64,000 nt of DNA from Apostichopus japonicus (Eukaryota > Echinodermata > Holothuroidea > Aspidochirotida > Stichopodidae). This document shows, piece by piece, positions 37,701 to 52,700 of this stretch (positions are counted from its first letter, which is position 1; each line of letters opens with the position of its first letter). The position numbers and the translations under genes were made by a program. The notes under the pieces were generated by a model that saw only the letters and a program-made list of their open reading frames with translations, did not search any database and was not told the DNA's origin. The stretch covers positions 1,362,001 to 1,426,000 of the forward strand of contig NC_092566.1 of assembly GCF_037975245.1 (NCBI RefSeq), in the 5' to 3' direction.

Positions 37701-40700
37701 TTTGCAATATCTGTTGGAGAGTATCTGCAGAAATTTGTTGACAACATGGCAGCAATTGCGATCACATTTGTGATTGCCTCTGGGTTCTGTTTCGTCCGCA
37801 GGATGTTAATAAGAGGATAAGTAATGAAAGAAAACATGCAGCTAGTTGACGGCAAAAATGTGGTTGGTCCACACTCCACATCAGCTCTACATTGATATAA
37901 TAATCTATTTGGATGTGTGTGTTTACAAACTGTAACTGTAATAGAAGAGAACATAAAATATCTCAAAACTTATTGATATTGAGCAGGTTTTATTTGGGTA
38001 CTTAGTTGTCATGACAACGTGGCTTAAAATGGAACATTGGTTGAAAAAACACCATGAAAAAATACAACACATCAATTCAACATCCTTAAACTGACGGGCA
38101 GCATTTCTTAATGTGGTGTATTTATTCTTAGACAGAAATGGGTTAGAAGTGAGAGTAAGTTTCCAACTTTTTTAGACCTGTTAGACATTTCGCTGTCTCT
38201 GAGTAAAATCCTGTGATGGTGGCAGTAGAATGCTCGTCCGAGAAGTTGGATCATTGAGCGACCATTATTTGACTGATAAGCATATTTAAGGACACTTCAA
38301 AACAATATTTAGAGAGATGAACAAAAGCTCACTTTTGTGACAGCTGTAGTACAGACTATAGAAATACCAAGTAAGATACAAATCTGCTTAAGAATTGGGG
38401 AAATTTTTCGATTAATTTTGTTGGGCATCTAGGCATATGCTTGTGCTGCTGCTTGTTAGTATATGTCTACAAGCTGTGGTGGAGCAAACATGTTTGTTTT
38501 CAAAACACCCCAAAAGTAAAAAGTTGTTAAAATATGCACTGCGGTAAAATTTAATTAAATCAATTTTCTCGGAGTGGCATTTAAGCGTTTGGGACAAAAT
38601 TTAACTTTTCATTATAATCAAAAAGTATTTGAAAGAGTAAATTCATCTCAACGACGCAAATTTTTTTTACTTGGGCTAAAATTTCAAGGGCTTTACAAAG
38701 CTAACTGTTAGAAGGCATGTCGTGTTTCAATATATAGCTAAAGCCTGCCGCTGGTCTTGTCTGATTAACACCGTCAGTGTTTGTAAGCTGTATCAACCCT
38801 CTGATTGGTTGCCCAGATCTGTGTTTTAAAACGAATAACAGAAAGCCAGAAAGAGCAATGACGGATGCGAACAAAGGGGAAAATAGATTTTTATTGATCT
38901 GTTTTTGTCGAGCGATCATAACAACTTAGATTTAATGAATCTTTCCATAAGGAAGGAGAGATGGGGCGATTTTTGAGTGAAGGTTGACTCAGAATAAATA
39001 ACTATCTTTCGTAGATGTACTTCAAGATTCGGTCGGCAGATAGATCTAAGATTGTGGTTATAACACAGATCTGGTGGAATTATTCATTAACTGTCTGTGG
39101 ATAGGTTTGTCTTTAAAGGAGTATTGAATGCCGGAAGGTGCTGTAGCTCAGTTGGAATAGTGCTTTACTCGTTAGTCGTGCAGGGCAATGTTGATGGAAC
39201 AGAACGAGTAAAAGTAGCAGAGACGTCGCCATTTATTAATTTACTATAAATACTTCAGTATTGACTATAGGCTCATTAATGAAATAACTTCAAATATATA
39301 ATATTATATGGATTCATTCCTCAGGGGGACAGAACAGTAACACTTCAATTGCTACATACATGCTTAAAGTGAAAACTAACTTTTAAAGAGAAAATAAAAT
39401 AGCAAAAGATTAAACACTATTGAAGTAGTTGTCACAGTTTTGGTTTGATAAGCAGATAAGTTAGAAAAGTGTGGTAAATATTGGCATTGACAAGTTTTCT
39501 TGGTGGTATGAGACAAAACTGTAGTCACTGAAATTTTGTATTTTGTAAATCATTCCTTTATGTTCAACGTCCCCCTCCCCCCACACACAGGCTGCAGGCT
39601 GTAGGATACTGACTGCCAATATATTTTGTCTGCATTGTTAAAAAAAAACAGACTTTTGAGTTGTTGAAACATCTGTTGTGAGAAAAACGTAACATACTAA
39701 TTAGTATAAATTTGTCAAAACTATGTATTTTTGAATATGTTAGTTGCAAACACCCAACAACAGCTGCTTGGAATCATGATCAAATAAATAAATTTTAAGT
39801 TTATCATTTATAGAATGCATCAGGTATAATGTCAAAGAATGTTAACCAATGTTACCACGGTAAGACTGTTAATGATCATAAGAATGTTACCAATAAAATA
39901 AAATTTTACAAATTTTAGAAACAAACTAAACATAAGTGACATTTTGTTTAACCTTGTTTGATTGCAATATCAGAGTATTTGAACCACAAGGAAAAAGTAT
40001 CTTTTATGTGCATATTTCCCCTTTATTTAGGATGACTTGAAACATGCTTTTAATCTAACCAAACACAGGCCTCTTAAAATGTTTCTGATACAGTGCAAGG
40101 TTTCCTAGTTGACTTTGAGTAAGAAAACGGTAATCAGCGTTAAGTAAAATCTATCTGGGAGGGACACAATCTTGAAGAAAATAAATTTCACTTTTTAACT
40201 TGATGGAGAAGGCCAGATTTTTTTTCTCCAGCTGCATTCAACGAATGCTTAGTTTGTTTCTTTCATAAACATGACAGTCTCATGATGTGAGTTCCTCTAA
40301 CTAAGATGTAAAAGTTTCCATCTGTGGAAGGGAAGGTTTCTTTAATACCAGTTATTTTACTTTCATCCAAGCAGTCTTTCCATGTTGTTGCTTTAGTAGT
40401 GGGCCTGGCATACCTTACAGAGTAGAATGCATTTTTCCAATGTGCCGTTTTTTGCCCCAGTCTTTTACAGACGCTATTTTCATGGCCAAATCCCATTGAC
40501 AAGGGACAATAGCAAACAGCCTATTTGCATAGCTTCCCCCCTTTCATGCACTCAAACTGGATCTGCCTCGCAATAACATCCCTAGGCTCTGCGCTGGCAC
40601 TACCATCACCTTTCAGAATTTTACTGTCAAAAAATTGGTTTGAAAGAAGGAGCAAAAAAGGGCCAAAACACAGGGGAATTTATCTCTTCTTGAGGGGAAA

Positions 40701-43700
40701 CATTGCTGTACCTTTAAGAAAAGACTGTCTGGTTTTTTTTGTGTGTGTGATAGATCCATGAGACTAGATACTCTGTGAGTATTCGCAGCGTGTGTGGATG
40801 ACAATCGTACTGCACTACGTGTAATGACAAAACATATTACCTATAGTCCAGCTCAGAATCTTAAAGAAAAACAAACCAAGTTGTGCATAGCCACTGTAAT
40901 ACTGTATGTACGGTATATATATATCTATATACCTGGAAGAACAGTAATTTATAAAAAAGAAGGGAAAAAATAGAAGAATACTCAAAAAGGGCTAAGTGGG
41001 TGTAATAGAGCTGACAATGGTATTGTTGCATCCAAAAACAGCTTTGACTTCACAAAACTTGAAAACAAATCATGCATGCAATGGTTTATTTGTGCTTGTA
41101 TAACAAAAAATAGAGTGAGTTTTTGTCCTGTACCAGACTGCTTGATTAATCCTACTTGTACATACTAGTGTTGTTGGAAGGGCTGTACTACCATTCTACC
41201 AATTGCAACTATTATGGATATGGGTATTAGAGAAAAAAAATGCAAAGTTGTTTTTCTACAGTCAGTTTTAAGGAAACAATTCACAGATCTGCATTTTTAA
41301 GTTGTTTAAACCTTTTACATATGTACCACTAGTTCACCTTTTGAAGATTTTTCATGCCCCCCCCCCCTCCAAATAAAATGAGCATTTTGAGTGATTCTGG
41401 TATGAATTTAGGTGCTCTGGACTCTGGAGTAGTGATTGAAACTCAGCTCCGTAAAAGTTGTCGGTAATTAATGCTCAATGTTAGCATGCTAAAAACGGCT
41501 TTCTGGTCACTTCGCCCAACTACCATTTCGCCCAACTGCCATTTCGCCCAACCAGCCTGGTCATTTCGCCCAACCAGCCTGGTCATTTCGCCCAACCAGC
41601 ATGGTCATTTCGCCCAACCAGCATGGTCATTTCGCCCAACCTTTTTTTTACTAATATTCAGTCAGAATAATATTAACCTTTTTATTTCACTAGTTCAAGT
41701 TGATTTATTTTGGTTTTATATTATTGGTAGGTAAATAAAGTGATGTCCGTTCGATATCGATCGGAGTCTGACAGAACTGTAACGTTAACATTTCCTGAAC
41801 GTTTACTATCAAACCTAACCCCTAAAACACTGATCCATCCTCAAGTTTCCTTAATATTCGGTTCGTATCCCGTAACGTTAACAATTCCCGAACGTTTCCT
41901 TACTAAAGTTATACAAAGTAAAGGACTTCAAGTTTCCTTAATATTCCTTAATATTCGAACGTTTACTATGAAACCTAACCCCTAACACACTGATCCATCA
42001 TCAAGTTTCCTTAATATTCGGTTCGTATCCTATAACGCTGGTTGGGCGAAATGACCAGGCTGGTTGGGCGAAATGACCAGGCTGGTTGGGCGAAATGACC
42101 AGGCTGGTTGGGCGAAATGACCAGGCTGGTTGGGCGAAATGACCAGGCTGGTTGGGCGAAATGACCAGGCTGGTTGGGCGAAATGGTAAGGTTGGGCGAA
42201 ATGGCAATTGGGCGAAATGGTTGTTGGGCGAAGTGACCTGCTTCCCTAAAAAAATTGCCCTAATTACTTTTGTGGTATTTCTGCCTTCTCAGCGTATGCT
42301 AATACATGTAGTAGGCTAATGTGCAAGTAGCTAATTAATGGAACATGCTTACAGATGGACAGTAGAAGGCTAATTAAAGTTGGAGTTTGGGTGACCATAT
42401 TTTGTCCTTTCTAGCATATTTTTTTTTATAGTAGTTTTATAATCAGAAAGCTATGTTTCTTTAGTCACTATGGATTCCCTCTTCCTGATGTACCCATTTG
42501 AGAGATTTTGATCTTTATTTGAAAGTTTAATGTACTGATCACAAGAGGAGAGGAGGGGGAGGAGGGGGTGAGGGGAGACGAACGGGGAGGGGGTGAGGTG
42601 AGGTTCCATAGATAGTCTTTCATGATGAGGAAGTAATTACATCAGAAGACATATGGCTAGAAATGAAAGTGTATAATTTTACAACCTTGTTTGTCCCAGA
42701 ATTGAGTGCCTAAAGCAAACAACAGACAAAGACTTGTTTTGGTGAACCTAGAAGAGACTTTGATATCAGAACTAGATTCACACTTTGTACTGTTTACATA
42801 TCATATATGTAAACCTTTGTCAGTACTTGTTTGTGTAACATACAGATATACAGTATATTCCCAGAAATTTCCTGCAAATTTGTTTTCAAATCAATTTACG
42901 TTAAGATTCAGGATGAAAAAAAATGTAACGATTTGGAACAAGTTTGGAAGTCTTTTAGCTCTCCTTTTCGAGGCTAGAATGAATGTATTAGAAAAATTGA
43001 TCAGTGTTGGCCACAAATTTTAACATGATAAAAAGAGGTTTTCAAAAGTACTTTTAACTTTGAGGATAATATTAATATAGGCAATTAAATATCTCAGCTA
43101 CTTTCAGAGTGACAGTAAAACCTTTGTCAAAGTGGGAGGGATGGAGGATCAACCTAGCTATCTATCAAGCCCCTTCTGCAGTAGGACATCTTTCCCAGGG
43201 GTGGACTGGGGCATAAACTGCTAGCAGATGAGCTCCAGGGCCTTCAAGCAAACAATGTCAGCAAATACTTGCGCCTTTTGCTACCATGACGAAATTGGCA
43301 TCTTCCACACCTCGTACCCATCGGTGCACTGGTTTGGCGCCAGTAAGCTGATAGGTGAATGGGTCCCTGCCCCTCCCATAGTCACCATACATGTATGCCA
43401 GTAAGCTGGTAGGTGGTGTGTCCCTGCTCCTCCCATACATATATGCCAGTAAGCTGATTGGTGAATCTGTCCCTTCCCCTCCCATACATTGGCACCAGTA
43501 ATCTGATTGGTGGTGTGTCCCTGCCCCTCCCATACATATGCCAGTAAGCTGGTAGGTGGTGTGTCCCTGCCCCTCCCATACATATACCAGTAAGCTGCTT
43601 GGTGAATGTGTCCCTGCCCCTCCCATAGTCACCATACTGTACATATATGCCAGTAAGCTGATCGGTGGTGTGTCCCTGCCCCTCCCATACATATGCCAGT

Positions 43701-46700
43701 ATGCTGGTTGGTGAATGCGTCCTTGCCCCTCCCATGCATATACAGTTCCCTGTTAATGATGTCTCCCGAAGGATAAGTGATGTACTCATTGATTATATTT
43801 TGTTGATAATTTCATTTGTTCGAATCATAATTCATCAGAGTCTAGCATTTATGCAGCAAATTGAATTGTTTCTCCTACAGTAATTATCCATCATATCAAA
43901 ATGTGTTGTGTAATTTTGAGTGAAAATTTTCAAAATGTCACAAAAGTGATCCATCAGCATGCAGAAGTGCTCATGGTTGTCAACTTTTTGATCCACATTA
44001 TCTTGTAATAAGTTCTGCTAGCTTCAATGTTAATAAAACGTGACTAGATAGTCTAATACTGCTGCCTCACTGCCAGTGCTTTCACTGCTATCATACATGT
44101 AACCATGTAACCATGTGCTAAGTGAGATATTTTGTAATGAGAGTGCAGTGCAAGGTATTTGAACTATTTTTACATTGCTACAAAAACTAAAATGTATAAC
44201 ATTTTTTAAATAATTAAAAAGAAGAGATTTTCTCATATACTTGTGGGTGAAAGTAGACAGTTAACATATCAAGCACAAGGGGGTGCTTAGAGGCTAATTT
44301 AGGGTCAGGGGGAATTGATGGGGCGGGGCAAGGTGAGGACAGATAATCATGACAGTGTAAAATTCATGTTTCATCCGAATCAGACCACTTTGTCTATTTA
44401 GCATTATTACTAAAGCAATGTCACTTAAAAACAGATACACCTTTTGCTCTACTTATGGTCTTCTCGGTTTCAAAGCTTACAAATTCATGTGCCCTTTGTT
44501 TAAAAATGAGACCTTTTCTCGATAAGAAAGAAAGTCATAGTCTAATGCATTTCTTCGCTAATTGCTGAGATAAGCAATTAATGTCTTTCATACATTAAAG
44601 ATTTAATATACAGTAGTGATGAATTGCGCAATGATGTGTGACTGACAGGTACCTGTAGTTTAAAACAGCAGCGATTGCTTTTGTTTCTGTTAAACGATAA
44701 AGAAAAATATGTGACCTTGGAAAATTGAAGCACTTGCAAAAGAATATATTGTTTTGTTGTCAAAGTTAGGTCGAGTCAGAATTATTCGCATTTTTTGCAG
44801 TTGCGAACAAACTTTAAAAATAGCATATAAATATTAAAAGCAGATCATGGAAATAACATTCTCTGTTTCATGGAAAGAAGTCTCAACACAAAAGTAACTA
44901 ATTATTGCTATTCTACTAGATCTTATTTACTTGGCACCCTCATTTACCCACCTCCTCGGCAATCTCGCTCTACCGTACCGTAGAGTGACTGTAGAGTGAA
45001 GTGGTAACCTGTTTAACACTTTACACCCTTTGCGACCGGTCAATGACCTTCATCTCTCATTCTGCCACCCAAAGTGTCTAGAAGTATTTTTTATTTTTCA
45101 TTCTGAGTTTGTAATCTCTTTCAATCTACCGAATGCTCATCAGTATTGGCCCCCAAGAAGTTTAAGATGTTGAAACTACGTCAATGTTGAAATTTCCTCT
45201 CCTGGAGATTCTAATTATTCCGAGACAGTGAGGTATGTCGAAGAAGACAAAAGTTTCTCAATGATGAGGGGAAAATCTTTTAAACTTGTGGCGATAAAGG
45301 CTTGTGGATGTTTTGAGAATAGCTACAGTAGGACCATGACCATGTTGGAATAATTTACTTTACTCCTTGCTTTACCTGTCCCCTCACAACCTCAGCACTC
45401 TACTGTGCCTGAACTGAAATAGTAACCTTTTAACACTGTGCGTTCCGCTATGACTAGACCCCTCCTGTCAATGCCCTCTTCATTCTACCACCCAATGTGC
45501 TTAGACGTTTCTTTTCAATTTGTTCCGAACTGGACTTTTCAAGGCCTTTTTTGATGTTGTAGAATTCGTAGCATGTAACTCAGTAGAGTATTGAGCGATG
45601 GAAAGGGGAGGGGAACTATGGGAAGGGGAGGGGAACTAATGGTTACCTTTGACTTCTCTCACCATAAAACATAATTATTATATCTTTGTGGTCTTAATAC
45701 CAAAATGTTTATAATATTGCCGCAGTCTGGTAATTATCAAGTAGAAACACTTATTAGAAGCCTACGGTCACACGTTTACTGTTTGGGACATTTGCATACT
45801 GTCTTTTGTGCTGTCCATATCATGTTTGGTAAACAGTGAAACATACATGTATGTAGAGCTTCTGCATGCACTGGGTAAATTGGCATGGAAGTGAAATTTG
45901 GTTATGAAATGCAACCAGCTATTGTAATCTTACCAAATTGTAACCTTTCATTCAACCTTTGGAATTATGGTTCAGTAGTTTTTAGTTTGGCTAATAGGCA
46001 AAAGTTCAATTTTCCTTAGTTTCTCTGTTTGTACATATATGTATTGTGCTACTGTATATATTGCAACCAGTGTCAACCCTGATAGCCAAAAGCATGTCCT
46101 AAATAAGCTAGACACAAATTTACATTTTTTTTAAATATATTGTTTCTATATGTTTAATAATTAAGATTGGAACATGATAAATACTGTGGTATTGTGTAAA
46201 AAGCTGCTCTGCTAACACGTTTTTTTAAAACTGACTACAATAATTTATTATTAATACAATCATTGTTAGCTTTTATCAGAAAAAAAAAAGACCTGATGTT
46301 TATCCAAAGTTTCATCAATCACCACCATTTCGTAAACAAAGAGCAACTTTCCGTGAAATATCGGGTTGAATAACAATTCTTTTATAAGTCAGGAGGCTGT
46401 GGGTTCAAACATAGCTCTACCTCATTACACTTGCAAATTATATCTTGGGAAATGATTGACAGCTGTGCTACAGTTTGGTTAAATTGCAGCAGAGTTCTGT
46501 CTTGTTTGGAGGGAAGGTATATATATATATATATGTCTCAATGAGATAGGTTTGTTTGTCTGATAATGTGTGTACTTATAGTAGCCTCTGGTGTCTTACT
46601 TGTACTCTCAACTATGTAAATGCACTTTCAAGTATTTTTCACTGTGGATGTGCGTCCTTACTGTACATATTATTATTATGCTGGTCAGAGTAAAACAGTG

Positions 46701-49700
46701 TCACGCAGTGACCCGGGTATAAATACAGAAGGGAAAAGCTCAATTTAAGTAAAAACATGTTGACCGTGAAATGTATGCTGGTCAGCTGGTGTTGTAATGG
46801 AAGTGGGCAATTTCAGCCATATTATTTGTGAATATAGTGAAGCTCTCTCTTTCTCCAGATATTCAAGGTAAAGAAAGCCCAAAGTTGTTAGAAGTGATAT
46901 TAAAGAATTGGTTTAATGAATCGTCAAGTACTCAGTTACTGTAGGTTGCATTTCCAAGGTAACATCTCCCACCATTGATATAAAGCTTGGACACTTTGAA
47001 AATATATTGTTAGTATTATTGTAGTAATTATATACAGTCCTGACGAAGTCTTTGCTTATGCAACAAACAAGAACACTTACTGTAGCCAGAACATACAATA
47101 CTTTAAATTGCAAATTAGGATAAAGTTAGATTTGCATAATTACGCCGAAACTTGTTTTGTCATTCAGCGTCAGTATGCATTACATAAACAACATACAAAG
47201 GTCTCTGTGGTCTTGAGTAACACGTGTCGGAATGGGGAGCCCTACAGATAAAAGGGAAAGGATTGTGTTGTGGGTGGGGGGAGGAGTGTGGGCTATCAGT
47301 GGGAATGTAGGTTTAGTATGTGACCTGGTGACACTATCAAATTTAAGATATAGCCCAGATATGCTCGACAAATGTTGCCACATACCCCTGGTATATAATT
47401 GATCTTTATACACAAGAAATGTCCCTTGTTATATCACAAGATAACTCTGTTTTGTTTTGTACTTTAGGTCAAACTAAGGAGCTATGGGGATATTAATGTG
47501 TTATGAAATAGGATAGGTGGTACTTTTTTTTTTATTTGTGCAAATATTAATATATTTAACCATTTCTTTACAAAGTTTTCTTACCAAAATATAAACCAAG
47601 TCTCATGTAAAGTACAAGATGAGATTATAATTAGTATAACAATATTTCTGGTATTTTGTCTCAACTTTGTTTACAATTGTAAATTAACTCTTAATAAAGC
47701 AATACAGCCATCTACTGACCTTGGCATACTTGTTTATAACTTTTCATATTTTTTTTTTTCTCGTTACTTTTTTCCTTAAGGTTTACCTGATTTTTATCAT
47801 AATTAGTTTTAGTTCATCTATCCCCCTGATACCATCTCATAAACTCGTATCTCATTGTTATATTATAAACCATCTCGTTTTATTGATCGATCAGCTGTTT
47901 CGAGACCTGAACGAGTCAGCTGGTCAATTTTATACACAATTGATGGTGTGGGAGAATAATTGCCAAGACTTACTGCTGCACTAGAGAAGGTGAAACAAAA
48001 AACAAATCAAATAAATATCCCTGCAGCTGGCTAAAAACTATTTGTCTGATGTCAGACCCATTTATTCGATCTGACTCGAGGAGATTAAATCAAGGACAAG
48101 AAATTTATTCAGATCGACAGATTGTAAATAAAATGACCCAAAAATATGAAGATCATTTGTAAATTTATACTGTATGCTTTTAATAGACGTGTCTCCATTT
48201 TCATGGAAACTATTGATAGTTAATGATTATTGGAACAAGTTCGATATACATAGGATTCGTCATCGTATCAGCTTGTTTGCCTGTTTTGGTGTGATTGCGT
48301 GACTGATTATGGTTTTAATGGAGGTGTTTATTAGTCTGTTGCCAGATTATTGACAAAGTACTCATTAAGTGGAATGGAACTCAAACAAGTCAACAGATAT
48401 AGTCTGCCAAAATATTTGGACAAACACCAGCTCAGAACCTTTTGAAATCTATTCTCGAATATTACAAATAGCTGGATAGTATTAGTTAGTGTACTTCTCA
48501 TAACCTCGCTGCTTACTGATATCGGCAGACATTCCTTTCAGGGGCAGTCATTTAGAACACATATACTGTATATAAGGGCACTTGAAATTCTATACATAGC
48601 AGCTATTTTTCAAGCTCTTTATTAACGTCATTGATTGGTCCAATCAATCATGGTAAACTAATGTTTTGAAACATTCTTTTCTTTTCTTGTATGAAATTCT
48701 TCTTGAATTTGAATACAATTTGTGGTTACTCATATTTACTTTGCTCCTCGCTTACCTGTCTCCCCACAACCTTAGCACCCTTATTCTACCGCGCCTAGAA
48801 TGTCCTGGTAACCTTTTAACACTGTGCACCCTCTATGACCGGCTCCTCCGGTCACAGCCCTCGCTTCTCATAACAAAAACCTTTGATGGGGATTTTGTCA
48901 GAACTGAGTGACTACAGCCAATGACGAATAATTTAGTATCATCAATTATGTACATAAAACGGTGGGAAATAGTAAAATTAGCAGATGAATAACTAAAGAA
49001 TGTTCTTAACAATTGTCTTGATTATGATAAAAATAGTTTAAATTACTTTTCTGATAAAGTATCGTTCATACAGTTGGCCAATTTTTTTTGCATAGTTCAT
49101 AATTATTTTTATTTATTATTATTATTATTACATATTAAATATGACAACGATGACAATGATGACATCTTCAAAATGTGTCAAAGTTATTTCACTGTATTCT
49201 GTTCCTTCACATTAATCCCAGCCATTAAATGATTATTCAAATAGCAATTGATGAAATATTTTGGTGTGTTATTATAACTGTTCTGAGCAGAAAAGTAAAA
49301 TGCCTGTTGAAATTTGAGCATAGGTGACCAGTAGCTGACTATCTAGCATATTTCTAGCATATTTTGGAGTCAATAATGACATCCTTTAAGTTTGAACTAA
49401 TTTTACAGCAAGACCTTGTACTCTTTATATAAAGGTTAGTGTTGACCATTTGCATAAATTAAATCAGCAGAATGAATGAAAGAAATATGAAAATCGGCCC
49501 TCCCCCCACATATTTTCCACGGTACACAGGTCAGTATTTTCAATGAAGTGAAATGGTACCCACTGTATTATTAAACACTACTGTACCTGAATAGTTTTGT
49601 GATATACAAGTGGTCAAGGTTATGTGGATGATAATGCATGCTGGATTTCTAGAAGTTCTGAGGGCAAGGAGGATCTGAATAAGCTAGAGTAGAGATTATC

Positions 49701-52700
49701 TGGTAGCAGTCTAAGCTACCCAACTAGACTTCTAATATTGCTTTCAAAAGGGGTTAAATACTGTTACACAAATAGATGATTCATTCTGCTCTTAGCTGAC
49801 TCCTATTTTCCACTTGGCAGGTCGACATAATCTACAACTTAGAAGAAAATTTATAAATGTAGTGTTAAATAATACTGTATCATCACATCTGTGTGTGTTT
49901 GTTTAGTTTGATCAGAAGCTTCCAAAATCATTCAGAGAGATACTTAGCAATTCAACCTTTGACATTTTATGCATTTTGCATGAAGCCTCAAACTAAATAA
50001 AAGGCTCAGTAGTCTAGTCCTAAACTGTATTACAAAAAAACAAAAACAAAAAAATTATGCAAGGAATATTTAAAGGAAAAGCATTTGTAATGAACAAATC
50101 ACAAGCCCCTACAGACTTTTGTTTCATAGACAAGGGTTTTGATGGCAAAAAGCTGTATTGGACCATTCTCGGTCAAGTGTGTGACGGAAAAAATGGGGAA
50201 ATTTCCACTTTACCACTAAGTAACTACTTTTAGTTTTAGGTAAAGAAAGTTGGGTTGATTGTAGTACTTAAGTATGCACTAGGGGACTCTTTTACAAAAC
50301 CATATAGCTTAGCCAAAATCAGAACATTCATGTGCTGGTAGAGGTCATTATAAAGGTCTGCTCACTTATACCAGGCTAATTCTTGTGGAATTAACTCGAT
50401 CATGGACTGTACTTTTGTCATTTATCTTCAGTTTTGTACAGTTACAGTAGGTACAAACAAAAAATAAATGGATCAAGTATGCTCACAAGAGTGGATTTAC
50501 ACATTTGAAAAAAAAAAAAAAAAAAAAAAAAAAAACGGTTAGAAATAGTTTTCTGTGTATTCATTGATCATAAAGAATATTTATGGTATTTTTGTTGTTA
50601 AATTTGGTAGAATTATGACATAATTATTATTTTCTTTATTTTACTTGTTTCTCCTCCCAGATCAAGTCATCCTAAGGTTCTACAAGAATAAGGATGCGGT
50701 GGAATTAGGGAAGGAGATCGGACGAGAGCAAATCTCCATCTCGGCTCAAAACTTTTGCGGGATCAGTTTGGCGTATCGATACTCTAAGAATCCCTACGTG
50801 CTGACTGTCATATGCTTAGACTTTGTCATCCTCCTCTCCTTCGAGAGTCACGACCAACTTTTAAACTGGTACCATAAAATTCAGAATACCTTGCCAAGTG
50901 GTAAGAAACAGTTCACATCAAATTTTTGAATGTTTGGCATCGTATAAAATACAAACCGATAGATAAAATTTTGATTTAAGTTTATTTGTTTATATCTATG
51001 TAAAACGTTTGATAGAGAAGCATTGTTGAAAAGCAATATGTTTAATATCCTGCTAGAAAACCATGTTTAATCATCAATTTTTTTCATGTCGGAGATAGCT
51101 ATCAAATTGAAAATTTGATAGAGAAACTTTAAAAAAAAATGCTAAAAACTACGTTGCTGTATTCTAAGCTTTTTATTTTTTATTAGTCTGTATCTTGTGT
51201 ATATAATCCATTCCAAAGATCAACATGTAATTTTGACTACAGGTGTAAGAACTGCCAGAATACAAATTATCATTAAATTTATATTCCACTTTACTATTAC
51301 ATTATTATTTACAGCTACGGCATTCCAGACTCCAGTCATCGTGCCAAACCAACCGAGTAAGATTCATCCCGGGCGGGCATTACTTCATTTCTACGACAAC
51401 CATTTTGCTCTAACGCCAGAGATTCCCAAGGAGCTGATCAAGTCCTGGAGTCTTTCAACTCTTCAGAAATACACATCTGTCGGGGATAGCATCTTCTTCT
51501 CATCCACCACTTCCAAAGGTAACAATCAATTTACTTCGCTCCTCGCTTACCTGTCTCCCCACAACCTTAGCACCCTCATTCTACCGCGCCTAGAATGTCA
51601 TGGTAACCTTTTAACACTGTGCACCCTCTATGACCGGCTCCTCCGGTCACCGCTCTCCCTTCTCATCTTTCAACATCTTTCAAAGTTATTTAAAATGTCT
51701 GGGGAATGGGCAGGTAGACAAACTTTATTGGAAAGGCAAAAAATTGTCCATACAGAGTTGAAAAATTACATCAAAATACCTTGTTTCTAACTCTAGATAT
51801 GATTAGGGTTTAATGCTTGGTCTGGCCAGATTGACCGGAACAGTAAGAGCTTTGTAAATCTGTGATCATTGTCTTTGTGACAAGTGCTTTTTTTTAAAGT
51901 CAATAGTTTTCTTTTGTCATCATCTTCTCGTAACTCCCTCCCTGAATTTTTTTGCTCAGCTCGCAATTGACTCTGAAATTTCATCAGTTTGTAATTAATC
52001 TATGCTTTGTTTATATTTATAAACTTTATCTTTCCTCTTTGGAGAAAAAATTTGTACCTTAGAAAAAGAAAAACAGATATTTTAAATTGTTAATTTCCTT
52101 CACTCTGGGTTTTGTCAAATCTAAAATTTAATTTCATTTCACTTACGAGAATTTTTTACAGGGAATAGTTTAAGAGTTCCAATCTTGTGTAGCAGTTTTG
52201 AAGGCACTAAACATACTTTGTCTCTGATAAAATACACTTTCCTGTGTACAAAAACTGCTGTGCATCTTAACACATCTTGTATATGATAAGTTGTTCCCTG
52301 TTTCATAACCTTTAATCTTTGCAAAAGAAGCATGCTAACAGGATGTGGTTTTCATCAATCAATGAGGAAGATCCTCAAAGGGTTTTTTTTTGTCAAAATG
52401 AAAGTTAATTAGCATTTATAATGATTCTGCTTTATATCCTTGCAAAACATTTCTTTAGTGTTAATCTCCTACAAAAAGCAGACTTGAAATTGTCAAAATT
52501 TCAACTGTGTTTTTCAGTATTTGTAAAAATGAAGTGTCGTTGTGGGATTTCAGTTATAAACAGTGTGGAAGGTATACCGTTATCAATATAAAATGAACTC
52601 AGTCCATTCTTTGCATTATTGAAACATATCGGCATGTGTCATACGTCTCTTAGTTCGAAAGTTTAAACGAAGGAAAAAAAACAATTTTACTTCTTCTTTG

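Larger units (their letters stand above)
25894..50660. other. DOK7: DOK7-like intron 2 (24.8 kb)
   Basis: No nested gene could be supported. It holds AGGTCAGG-rich duplications (26147-26212), a GC-rich block (28680-28985), hammerhead-like repeats, tandem arrays, a foldback element, a minisatellite and copies of a dispersed repeat, listed separately. Such a long intron separating the first PH strands from the rest leaves room for regulatory DNA. Confidence 0.6.

Noticed and set aside
40263-40804. Adjacent ORFs on both strands with gene-like composition
   Set aside because: No recognised motif, no convincing splice sites and overlapping opposite-strand frames; likely chance.
41471-42207. ORFs with FAQPAWSFRPTS-type repeats
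   Set aside because: They are translations of the 22-bp foldback arms, open only because the unit lacks stops.
51197-51790. A 197-codon open frame covering DOK7 exon 4
   Set aside because: Only 51315-51518 is coding; the rest is intron and dispersed repeat R read through by chance.
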